DNA of 64,000 nt from Rhodococcus sp. IEGM 1381 (GTDB lineage Bacteria > Actinomycetota > Actinomycetes > Mycobacteriales > Mycobacteriaceae). The notes under the pieces are model-generated. The model did no database searches. It worked only from the letters and a program-made list of their open reading frames with translations, and was not told the origin of the DNA. The stretch lies in the NCBI RefSeq assembly GCF_030056795.1, contig NZ_JASHKQ010000003.1:124001-188000 (forward strand). The letters run 5' to 3'. Of the stretch, positions 45,937 to 54,700 are shown in pieces. Positions within the stretch are counted from its first letter, which is position 1. Each line of letters begins with the position of its first letter. Made by a program: the position numbers and the translations under genes.

Positions 45937-46599
45937 TCAGGCCGCACCCTCCCCGAGATACGCCAGCCAACTGGGGTCCAACTCCTTCGTCGTCGCCAGC
46001 AGACGCCAGTGCGGACCCTTCGGTGGCACCAGCTGCGCGCGCAACGTCCACCCGATCTCACTGAGGAGTTTGTCGGCCTTGCGGTGATTGCACGACGCGC
46101 AACACGCGACACAGTTCTCCCACGAGTGACCGCCTCCGCGGCTTCGCGGCACCACGTGGTCGACCGTCTCCGCCTTGCTCCCGCAGTACGCGCATCGAAA
46201 GCGGTCGCGATGCATCAGCGCGGCGCGGGTCATGGGCACTCGTGCCCGATACGGAACGCGAACGAACGTCCGCAGCCTGATCACCGACGGCACCTGCACC
46301 GAGAATCCGGCCGATCGAATGAACGGTCCTTCCGGATCGTCGTGCACCACGTCGGCCTTGCCACAAACGAGAAGAACCACCGCCCGGCGCATCGGAAGCG
46401 CGGTCAGTGGTTCGAATGTGGCGTTGAGGAGCAGCACACGGCGCTTGACCCACGCCGGTACGGCGTCGTCGCCCGTGGCATCGTGGGCCGTCGGCACCAC
46501 GCGCAGCGGAGAAGCCCCCGAGGCCGTCTCACGCTGGTCGTGCGCGGTGCGGCCCTCAGTGGGCGGGAGTTGTCGGTGGCGGTGTTGAGAGTTCTTCAT
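45937..46599 (-). CDS. HNH endonuclease family protein
   Basis: 220 aa. The first 50 residues look disordered. The HNH core has CAYCGSKAETVDHVVPRSRG (about 139-158) and WENCVACCASCNHRKADK, with Cys pairs for zinc. An upstream segment (LLNATFEPLTALPMRRAVVL) is typical of the actinobacterial Rv2469c-like group. A role in DNA or RNA processing is assumed but unproven; it has no phage or restriction neighbours. Lies 81 bp upstream of ctaJ. Confidence 0.88.
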   Translation of the reverse strand: MKNSQHRHRQLPPTEGRTAHDQRETASGASPLRVVPTAHDATGDDAVPAWVKRRVLLLNATFEPLTALPMRRAVVLLVCGKADVVHDDPEGPFIRSAGFSVQVPSVIRLRTFVRVPYRARVPMTRAALMHRDRFRCAYCGSKAETVDHVVPRSRGGGHSWENCVACCASCNHRKADKLLSEIGWTLRAQLVPPKGPHWRLLATTKELDPSWLAYLGEGAA

Positions 46600-46812
46600 G
46601 CGTTACTCCAGAAGCAGTCGGCGCCCGCGCATGGCTTGCGTGGAACACGGTTCACAGTGGAACACGAATGCACCGCCCGCGCACAGCCTTTTTCTCCGCA
46701 TTTCCTGTTGCCGATCGGTGAACATTTCGCATCCTCACGCTCGGGACGGCCGAACGCCGCCGCCATGCGCTGCATGACTGGCGAGAATTCTGGGTCTCCG
46801 TAGACTTTTCGG

Positions 46813-47790
46813 GTGTCTGTATCAACCCTTCTGTCCGCATCACCCCTTTCCGAACCGTCGCTTCTGCGCGAGCTCGACACCCGAGCCTTCGAGCTGACGG
46901 ATACCGGACGCGACTGGCTGGTCGATCGGCCGCTGCAAGTTCTCGGTTATCTGGTCCTCGCCATAGTGCTTCGCCTGTGTCTGCACCGGATGATCAACCG
47001 TTTCACCGACAACAGCAGCGGAAAGTCACCGATCCTGCTGCGCCCGCTTCGCGACCGCTCGTCCGGCACCGTCAAGGGCGCAATCCTCAACGAACGACGC
47101 AAACAACGGGCCAGCACGATCGGCTCGGTGCTCAAGTCGGCCGTCTCGGTCATGATTCTCACCTGGTTCGTGCTCTCCGTTCTCGACGTTATCGGCGTCA
47201 ACGTGGCACCGTTCATCGCGTCCGCGGGAATCGTGGGTGTCGCACTCGGATTCGGTGCCCAGAACCTGGTGCGAGACTTCCTGTCCGGAATCTTCATGCT
47301 GCTCGAGGATCAATACGGAGTCGGCGACGTGGTCGACCTCGGTGAGGCCACCGGCACCGTCGAGAGCGTAGGTCTGCGGGTCACCACGATCAGAGATATC
47401 AACGGCACGGTGTGGTACTGCCGCAACGGCGAAGTTCTGCGCGTAGGCAACATGAGCCAGGGCTTCGCGGTCGCCGTTCTGGATCTACCCATCTCGCACA
47501 CGGCGAACATCGAGCACGCATGCGAGGTGGCCGAACGCACCACTGCGTCGTTGGTGAAGTCCGGCGACTTCGACAGCGACATCCTCGAACCGCCCGAGAT
47601 GCTCGGAGTCGATGCGGTCAGCGCGGACACCGTCACCATCCGCATCACGATCAAAACGCGCCCCGGACGCCAGTGGGCCGTCCAGCGCCGCCTACATCAG
47701 GACATCCTCGAGGCCTTCGACGACGCAGGCATCAAAGCGCCGTACGCGTTGGGACGTCCGGGTGGGGTCGCGGCCGAGTCCGGCTCCTGA
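46813..47790 (+). CDS. mscS: Small-conductance mechanosensitive channel (MscS family)
   Basis: 325 aa from GTG 46813. Membrane segments near 40-58, 101-123 and the pore-lining helix 129-152 (PFIASAGIVGVALGFGAQNL is the glycine/alanine TM3), then VRDFLSGIFMLLEDQYGVGD and the cytoplasmic beta domain. It opens under membrane tension to release solutes on hypo-osmotic shock. The same window makes the osmolyte ectoine, so the two act at opposite phases of osmoadaptation, though they are not linked in one operon. Confidence 0.92.
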   Translation: MSVSTLLSASPLSEPSLLRELDTRAFELTDTGRDWLVDRPLQVLGYLVLAIVLRLCLHRMINRFTDNSSGKSPILLRPLRDRSSGTVKGAILNERRKQRASTIGSVLKSAVSVMILTWFVLSVLDVIGVNVAPFIASAGIVGVALGFGAQNLVRDFLSGIFMLLEDQYGVGDVVDLGEATGTVESVGLRVTTIRDINGTVWYCRNGEVLRVGNMSQGFAVAVLDLPISHTANIEHACEVAERTTASLVKSGDFDSDILEPPEMLGVDAVSADTVTIRITIKTRPGRQWAVQRRLHQDILEAFDDAGIKAPYALGRPGGVAAESGS

Positions 47791-47851
47791 GGGACAATGA
47801 TCGGAAGCGACGCCGATCGAGGCCACTGTCGAACGCAAAAGAGAGAGTGTG

Positions 47852-48247
47852 ATGACCGAACCGCAGCAGACGTTCTACGACGCGATCGGCGGTGCCGAGA
47901 CGTTTCGGTTACTCACGGCGAAGTTCTACGAGGAAGTCGCCAAGGACGAGATCGTTCGCCCGCTGTATCCCGAGGAGGATCTCGGACCGGCCGAACGGCG
48001 GATGCGGATGTTCCTCGAGCAGTACTGGGGTGGTCCGCGAACCTACTCGGACGAACGTGGCCATCCTCGATTGCGGATGCGGCACAACCCTTTTCGGATC
48101 GGGCCGATGGAACGAGATGCATGGCTCCGATGCATGCACATCGCGATCGCGTCCATCGACGCGTCGGTGTTGGACGCCGCACACCGTGCGCAGCTCACGG
48201 ACTACATGGACATGGCCGCGAATTCGATGGTGAACTCGGCTATCTGA
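47852..48247 (+). CDS. glbO: Group II truncated haemoglobin (trHbO)
   Basis: 131 aa from ATG 47852 (or GTG 47849). 2-on-2 globin with [20 protein letters not shown] start, the distal Tyr B10 (FYEEV), Phe/Leu E-helix, the proximal His F8 in [12 protein letters not shown] and Trp G8 in DAWLRCM. The WGGP motif in [13 protein letters not shown] is characteristic. It binds O2 and NO and is thought to support respiration under low oxygen; in M. tuberculosis it interacts with the membrane. The gene follows mscS by 60 bp. Confidence 0.93.
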   Translation: MTEPQQTFYDAIGGAETFRLLTAKFYEEVAKDEIVRPLYPEEDLGPAERRMRMFLEQYWGGPRTYSDERGHPRLRMRHNPFRIGPMERDAWLRCMHIAIASIDASVLDAAHRAQLTDYMDMAANSMVNSAI

Positions 48248-48259
48248 GCAAACAGGTGG

Positions 48260-48727
48260 TCACAGCGACCCGACGCGCTGCGGGCTCTTTCCACCGACAG
48301 CGGTCTTGAGTTTGCCCATGCGGGCGCGTAGGGAACCGGCAATCTTGAGAGCGAAGGTCACCGGCCGGGGCAGGTGCTGACGGAGGATGGCGTGCTTGCG
48401 CACGTAGTTCTCCACGTGCCATTCGGTCCAGGTGCCCGCGCGAAAGAGCGCAGCGTCTCCGGCGACCAGGGTGCGCGGTGCGTGATCGTCACTCGAGACA
48501 GTCACCGAACCGTCCATGATGTGCACGATCTCGTCGACCGCGAAGAACCAGCGGAAACGGCCGGCCGTGCAGTCCCAGACGTTGGTGGTCGTCGTGCCGT
48601 CGATGCTCTTCGACCACTCGGCGACGCGCGCGCGAGGGTTCCCTTCGAGAATCCAGGTCGGCTCGATGGGACTGTCACCCAGCGCGATGTCTCCGAGTCG
48701 TACGGCTTCGATGGTCGACGTAGTCAT
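48260..48727 (-). CDS. Cupin-domain protein
   Basis: 155 aa from ATG 48727 (MTTSTIEAVRLGDIALGDSP). A single cupin (DUF861/EutQ-like) domain: GRFRWFFAVDEIVHIMDGSV near 62-81 and DAALFRAGTWTEWHVENYVR near 101-120. Only some of the usual metal ligands (Glu, His) are clear, so metal binding is uncertain. The substrate is unknown. It lies between glbO (convergent) and the GH13 enzyme (divergent). Confidence 0.82.
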   Translation of the reverse strand: MTTSTIEAVRLGDIALGDSPIEPTWILEGNPRARVAEWSKSIDGTTTTNVWDCTAGRFRWFFAVDEIVHIMDGSVTVSSDDHAPRTLVAGDAALFRAGTWTEWHVENYVRKHAILRQHLPRPVTFALKIAGSLRARMGKLKTAVGGKSPQRVGSL

Positions 48728-48939
48728 GGCGTGGGTCGCGTCCTCATCGTCGGGCGCGGCTTGAAGCCGCTGCTGGTTTCCGATGCAGAACATACAACAC
48801 TTTCCAAAGCCACAGGCACGTGTCGGTCATGTGAATGAGCACAAAGCTTTACTCGACGTTGACCCGAAGTGTCCGGTCCAGCTGACCCCCAGCGCCCCTG
48901 AATCGTTCCACGGCCCGTCGTTTGGCACTATTGCCAGTT

Positions 48940-50523
48940 GTGACCGATCCGATCGAGAGCTCCGAGTTGTTGTGGTGGCAGGACGCCGTCTTCTACCAGA
49001 TCTATCCCCGGTCTTTCGCGGACTCCAACGGCGACGGGGTCGGTGACCTCGACGGCATTCGGGACAAGCTCGGCTACCTCGAATTGCTGGGGATCGACGC
49101 CGTCTGGATCGGCCCCATCACCCGATCGCCGATGGCCGATCACGGATACGACGTGTCCGACCCCCGCGACATCGACCCCCTGTTCGGAAGCCTCGAAATC
49201 TTCGATGCGCTGGTCGACGAAGCGCATGCTCGCGACATCAAGGTCACGATGGATCTGGTGCCCAATCACACCAGCATCGAGCACCCGTGGTTCCGGTCGG
49301 CTCTGACGGCACCGCGCGGCAGTGCCGAGCGGGCCCGCTACATCTTTCGCGACGGGCGTGGTGACGATGGTTCGCAGCCCCCGAACAACTGGCCGAGTAT
49401 CTTCGGCGGCCCGGCCTGGACCCGTATCACCGAGTCCGACGGCACCCCAGGGCAGTGGTACCTGCACATCTTCGCGCCCGAGCAGCCGGACCTGAACTGG
49501 GACAACCCCGAGGTGTTCGACGATTTCGCGCGCACATTGAGGTTCTGGCTCGCCCGCGGCGTGGACGGATTCAGGCTCGACGTGGCACACGGCATGGCCA
49601 AACCAGCAGACCTGGGCGATATGAGTCTCGAACTCAACGCCCTGATGAAAAACGACGACGACGATCCTCGGTTCAACAATCCCCACGTGCACGACCTGCA
49701 TCGACGAATCAGAGCCGTCATGGACGAATTTCCAGGAACAGTGACCGTGGGCGAGATCTGGGTTCAGGACAACGTCCGGTTCTCCGAATACATCAGGCCG
49801 GACGAGCTGCACCTGGGATTCAACTTTCGTCTGGCCAGTGTCGATTTCGATGCCGAGACCATCCGCGACGCCATCTCCAACTCGATCGCCGCCGTCGAGC
49901 TCGTCGACGGCACTCCGACGTGGACGCTGTCCAACCACGACGTCGAACGAGAGGTCACCAGGTATGGCGGCGGGGACCTCGGCCGCACCCGCGCCCGCGC
50001 CATGATCCTGGTCGAATTGGCCCTTCCCGGAACGATCTTCGTCTACAACGGTGCCGAGCTCGGGCTGCCCAACGTGCGACTGCCCGACAGCGCGCTTCAG
50101 GACCCGGTGTGGGAACGCTCGGGGCACGCCGAACGGGGACGCGACGGCTGCCGGGTGCCGATGCCCTGGGAAGGACACGAGCCGCCGTTCGGGTTCTCCT
50201 CCACCGATCGAACCTGGTTGCCGATGCCGCCGGAGTGGAACGGGCACACCGCCGAAGCGCAACTCGAAGACGTCCATTCGATGCTGAGTCTGTACCGCAC
50301 GGCTTTCGAGCTCCGAGCTCTGCGTCCGGAATTCACCGGTGCCGGAATCGATTGGTACGGAGCGCCTCCGGGCTGCCTGGCGTTCCGTCGACGTGGAGGT
50401 CTCATCTGCGCCCTGAACGCATCCGACGAGCCGATCCCCCTGCCTCCTGGCGAGTTACTGCTTGCCAGTGCACCACTGGTGAACGGCCGACTCGACGCCA
50501 ACGCTGCCGCCTGGCTCGTCTAG
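48940..50523 (+). CDS. aglA: GH13 alpha-glucosidase / oligo-1,6-glucosidase
   Basis: 527 aa from GTG 48940. Catalytic barrel motifs: WWQDAVFYQIYPRSFADSNG at the start, VPNHTS near 115, nucleophile Asp in GFRLDVAHGMA near 213, acid Glu in VGEIWV near 272 and SNHDVE near 332. It hydrolyses alpha-glucosidic bonds of maltose, isomaltose or related oligosaccharides; the order next to glbO matches M. tuberculosis aglA (Rv2471). Exact linkage cannot be read from sequence. It overlaps the convergent hypothetical gene by 4 bp. Confidence 0.92.
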   Translation: MTDPIESSELLWWQDAVFYQIYPRSFADSNGDGVGDLDGIRDKLGYLELLGIDAVWIGPITRSPMADHGYDVSDPRDIDPLFGSLEIFDALVDEAHARDIKVTMDLVPNHTSIEHPWFRSALTAPRGSAERARYIFRDGRGDDGSQPPNNWPSIFGGPAWTRITESDGTPGQWYLHIFAPEQPDLNWDNPEVFDDFARTLRFWLARGVDGFRLDVAHGMAKPADLGDMSLELNALMKNDDDDPRFNNPHVHDLHRRIRAVMDEFPGTVTVGEIWVQDNVRFSEYIRPDELHLGFNFRLASVDFDAETIRDAISNSIAAVELVDGTPTWTLSNHDVEREVTRYGGGDLGRTRARAMILVELALPGTIFVYNGAELGLPNVRLPDSALQDPVWERSGHAERGRDGCRVPMPWEGHEPPFGFSSTDRTWLPMPPEWNGHTAEAQLEDVHSMLSLYRTAFELRALRPEFTGAGIDWYGAPPGCLAFRRRGGLICALNASDEPIPLPPGELLLASAPLVNGRLDANAAAWLV

Positions 50524-51209
50524 CGCTCCACCGTCAGCGACAACTGGTGCCCCGCGCGGCGAACGTACACCGAACCGTAGCGGGCATCGAGGCGTAACCA
50601 CACCCGGGATACGCGTACCCGAACCACCTCGTCGGCGGCGATCCGATCCGGATCGACGTCGATCGTCATGGGGTCGCTGCCGCTATGAGGCACGAATCCC
50701 ATTGCCGTCAAGGCAAATACGGTGCGCATCGAGATCGATACCTCGTCGACGTCGCCGGCGACGTGCAGCACCTCCTGTTCGAGCAGCGAACTCGGCGGGC
50801 CGTGGCTGCTTCCGTGCTCCTTCGCCAGTGCCGCACCGCGTTGCGCAAGCCCGACGAGTATCCGGGCCGGCACATCGTCGAGGTGCTCGAATCCGCCGTC
50901 CGGCGGTAGTGCTCCGCGCCATGCAGAGTCCATCGAGAATCCGGGGTCCACCACACCGTCGTCCGCGTGCTGCAGTGCGGCAGCCAACACGTCGGCCCCC
51001 GCGCACGTATCGTCGGGCACCACGGTACCGGTGACCACCCGTGCCGCCAGCGCATCGAATCCGGTGCTCGCCCAACAGGACACGCCACCGTCCGCACGGG
51101 TTCGCATTCGGATCACCGCCGCCTCGTCCAACCGCAACGCCTTGGTGCAGAACGTCGCCAGATTCTCCCGCTCGACCGCATCGGGAACGGTCAGGACGCG
51201 CTCATACAC
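50520..51209 (-). CDS. Conserved hypothetical protein (Rv2474c-like by position)
   Basis: 229 aa. I do not recognise a domain. There are no membrane segments or signal peptide. The N-terminal half contains MRTRADGGVSCWASTGFDAL and FSMDSAWRGALPPDGGFEHL; the C-terminal half has LHVAGDVDEVSISMRTVFAL and a basic RVSRVWLRLDARYGSVYVRR. It overlaps the thioesterase stop by 8 bp, so it is coupled with it. Gene order resembles the mycobacterial aglA to gdh interval, where a protein of similar size sits; that is the only hint. Confidence 0.75.
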   Translation of the reverse strand: MYERVLTVPDAVERENLATFCTKALRLDEAAVIRMRTRADGGVSCWASTGFDALAARVVTGTVVPDDTCAGADVLAAALQHADDGVVDPGFSMDSAWRGALPPDGGFEHLDDVPARILVGLAQRGAALAKEHGSSHGPPSSLLEQEVLHVAGDVDEVSISMRTVFALTAMGFVPHSGSDPMTIDVDPDRIAADEVVRVRVSRVWLRLDARYGSVYVRRAGHQLSLTVER

Positions 51210-51666
51210 GCTGCCAGCTCACCAGAAACGCACGCTCTTCGGGGGTGAGCCGGCGCAACCGCTGTGCATCGATATCGAAGGCTGCGATCTGCGTCGAGGC
51301 CACCACGGCCGCAGGAGTATCCAGCGATGCACCCCGCGCCCGCACCTCGTATCCCACGACGAAGTCCACCGCACGGACCGCATCGATCCACATGAAGACA
51401 TCCAGGGGACCGTCCTCGTGCCGAAGCTGGCCTCGATACTTCACGTGCAGATCTGCGATCACTGCTCCGTGGCGCAGATTTGCCGTCGGCCTACCGTCCA
51501 CCAACAGCCATGGGATGCGCGCCTCTTCGAGAAGCGTCACCATCCGGGCATGGTTGATGTGTTGGTACACATCCATATCCGACCACCGCACATCCACAGC
51601 GGCATGAAAGCCCACTCGCTGAGTTGCAGGTCGTTTATCGGACAGATGGTCGTCGGGCACACTCAC
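51202..51666 (-). CDS. Hotdog-fold acyl-CoA thioesterase
   Basis: 154 aa from GTG 51666 (VSVPDDHLSDKRPATQRVGF). Hotdog fold of the 4-hydroxybenzoyl-CoA/YbgC type: VDVRWSDMDVYQHINHARMV (residues about 24-43), with the catalytic Asp in the WSDMD position, and LHVKYRGQLRHED. It hydrolyses an acyl-CoA; the substrate is unknown. It follows gdh by 56 bp on the same strand and overlaps the next gene by 8 bp, so gdh, thioesterase and hypothetical protein may be one operon. Confidence 0.88.
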   Translation of the reverse strand: MSVPDDHLSDKRPATQRVGFHAAVDVRWSDMDVYQHINHARMVTLLEEARIPWLLVDGRPTANLRHGAVIADLHVKYRGQLRHEDGPLDVFMWIDAVRAVDFVVGYEVRARGASLDTPAAVVASTQIAAFDIDAQRLRRLTPEERAFLVSWQRV

Positions 51667-51722
51667 GTGGTCGTATCCTCTTCTCGGTCGAGTGTCGCGG
51701 ATTCCACTGCTCCGGATTCGGG

Positions 51723-54700
51723 TCAGGGCATCATGTTGCGGACCTGGCGGGCGGCAACCGACAGCGTTGCCAAGTCCAGGGTTCCCGACTCGGCGATCTC
51801 GGTCAACGCAGCACGCGACCTCGCCAGGCGCGAGGAATTGGTCGATTCCCACTCCGCGATCTTCTCTGCCACCGACTCGTCCGGTTCACCGCCGGCCAGC
51901 ACGGCCTGCGTGATTCCTCGGAGCGAGGAATACAGGTCGTCGCGAAGAGCCAAGCGCGCCAACGAGTGCCAACGATCTCCACGGGCCAACTTCGAGACGG
52001 CCGTGAGCAGCCAGTCGATTCCGATGTGCGCGTCGAGAGCGAAATAGAGCTCGGCTACCTCGGCTCCGTCTCGATCGACGATGTCCGCAATATCGATGAT
52101 GTCGAGTAGGCAATACACGTCGAGCAGGCCGTAGATGCGCCGGGCCAGCTCGGCCGGTGCACCCCGTTCGATCGCGGCCGCCGACCGCGCGTCGAGATCA
52201 CTGGCCTGGTGCCCGGAGATCCACGTGGACACCGACGGTTGCAGGGCCCGCACCTGACCGGCATACCGACTGATCTCCGCTCCGACAGCCAGGGGCTGTG
52301 GGCGGTTGGCGAGCAACCAGCGCGACACACGATCGAGCATGCGACGCGATTCGAGCAGCAATTCGGCCGAGACTGCGGTCGGCACGTCCGCGGCACGGAT
52401 GGAGTTCCACACCTCGTCGAGCCCGAATATCTCGGTGGCTGCGGCGAACGCACGAATGGCGTCGGTGCCCGCCGCACCGGAATCCTCGGTCAGCCTGTAG
52501 GGGAACGTGATTCCGCCGCAATCGATGGCCTCGTTCGCCAATGTCGTCGCCACCAGCTGACGCCGGAGCGGATGCGCCTTGATCGCCTCGGCGTACGGCT
52601 CCCGTAGCGGTTCGGGGAAGTACTTGGGCAACCGCGGAGCAAAGACGTCGCTATCGGGGAGCTCGCTGTCGAGCAACTCCGCTTCCAACGCAAGCTTCAC
52701 ATGTGCCATCAACGTGGCGAGTTCCGGCGACGTCAGTCCTCGACCGTCCTGCTTTCGTCGTCGTAGATCGGCCTCGGCCGGCAGGGCCTCGAGCTCACGG
52801 TCGAGTCCCCGACGTACTTCCAGATCCTCGATCACCCGACTGTGCACGGTGACGAGACTGGGCGCATCGAACCTGGACGTGCCGAGCAGTTCGTTCTGCA
52901 TGATGTTGTCCCACAACACCAGTCGGCCCACCTCGTCGGTCATGGACGCGAGCAACTCGTCTCTGTCCTCACGTGCCAGGTTGCCGTTGGTGATGGCCGT
53001 CTCCAGCAGGATCTTGATGTTGACCTCGTGGTCGGAGCAGTCGACGCCCGCAGAGTTGTCGACTGCGTCGGTGTTGATCTTGCCGCCGGCAGCGGCGTAC
53101 TCGATACGTCCCAGCGCGGTGGCACCGAGGTTGCCGCCCTCCCCCACGACGGCGGCCCGGACATCGATCCCGTCGACGCGAACCGCGTCGTTGGCCTTGT
53201 CGCCCACCTCTGCGTTGGTCTCGGTGGACGCCTTGATGTAGGTGCCGATTCCGCCGTTCCACAGCAGATCGGCGGGAGCCTTCAGGATCGCGTTCACCAA
53301 TTCCGGCGGAGACAACGACTCGACCGAGTCCCCCAGGCCGAGCGCCGCACGTGCTGCTGCGCTGATGGGAACCGACTTACGCGTCCGCTCCCACACTCCG
53401 CCGCCCTCGCTGATCAGCGAGGTGTCGTAATCCGCCCACGACGACCTCGGCAGCGCGAACAGGCGCTCTCGCTCGGCGAACGACGACTCCCGCTCCGGGT
53501 TGGGATCGAGAAAGATGTGACGATGATCGAAGGCGGCGAGCAGGCGAATGTGCCGGCTCAGCAGCATTCCGTTCCCGAAGACGTCCCCGCTCATGTCGCC
53601 GACGCCGACGACGGTGAAATCCTGACTCTGCGTGTCGATTCCGAGCTCACGGAAGTGCCGCTTGACGCTTTCCCACGCGCCCTTGGCCGTGATACCCATG
53701 GCCTTGTGGTCGTAGCCCGCCGACCCGCCGGAGGCGAAGGCGTCGCCGAGCCAGAAACCGTACTGCGCGGCAACGTCGTTGGCCATGTCGGAGAACGTCG
53801 CGGTGCCCTTGTCTGCGGCGACGACGAGGTAGGTGTCGTCTCCGTCGCGACGCACGACGCCCTCGGGTACCGACACCGAACCTGTTGCCCGATCGAGATT
53901 GTCGGTGATGTCGAGCAGCCCGGCGATGAACAGCCGATAGCAGGCCTTGCCTTCCTCGGCGTATGCCTGGCGATCTCGATCGGCTTCGCCGGTGACCACC
54001 GGCGGCCGTTTGACGACGAAGCCGCCCTTGGCCCCGACCGGGACGATGACGGCGTTCTTGACCATCTGCGCTTTCGCCAGCCCCAGAATCTCCGTGCGGA
54101 AGTCCTCACGTCGATCCGACCAGCGCAGGCCGCCGCGGGCCACGGCACCGAATCGTAGGTGCACTCCCTCGACGCGGGGCGAGTAGACGAAGATCTCGAA
54201 TTTCGGCTTCGGCTTGGGCAATTCGGCGATCGATTGCGGGTCGAACTTGAGCGAGAGGTACTGACGACGGCCGTCGGCTCCCATCACGAAATGGTTGGTG
54301 CGCAGTGTCGCGCGGATCAGCTCGAACATGCTGCGCAGAATGCGGTCGGCATCGAGGCTGACGACCTGGTCGATCAGCTCCCCCAGCTGGGTGCCGATCG
54401 CCTGCGCGTTCTCCTCGGAGCTCACCTCGGGGTCGAACTGCGCCTCGAACAGGCCGACCAGCAGCCGCGCCGTTCGCGGATGCGTCAGCAAGACACCCTC
54501 GATGTTGAACTGACTGTAGGGAAAACCGGCCTGGCGCAGGTACTTCGCGTATGCACGCAACACCACTGCCTGCCGCCAGTGCAGGCCGGCGCGCATCACC
54601 AGTTCGTTGAACCGGTCTGCCTCGGCCTGCCCGCTCCACACCGCTGCGAATGCATCGGTGAAGCGGTGCTGAACCCGGCTCTCACGGTCGGCGGTACCCG

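Noticed and set aside
48928-50277. 449-codon open frame antisense to the GH13 gene
   Set aside because: Same shadow effect; the sense gene has every catalytic motif.
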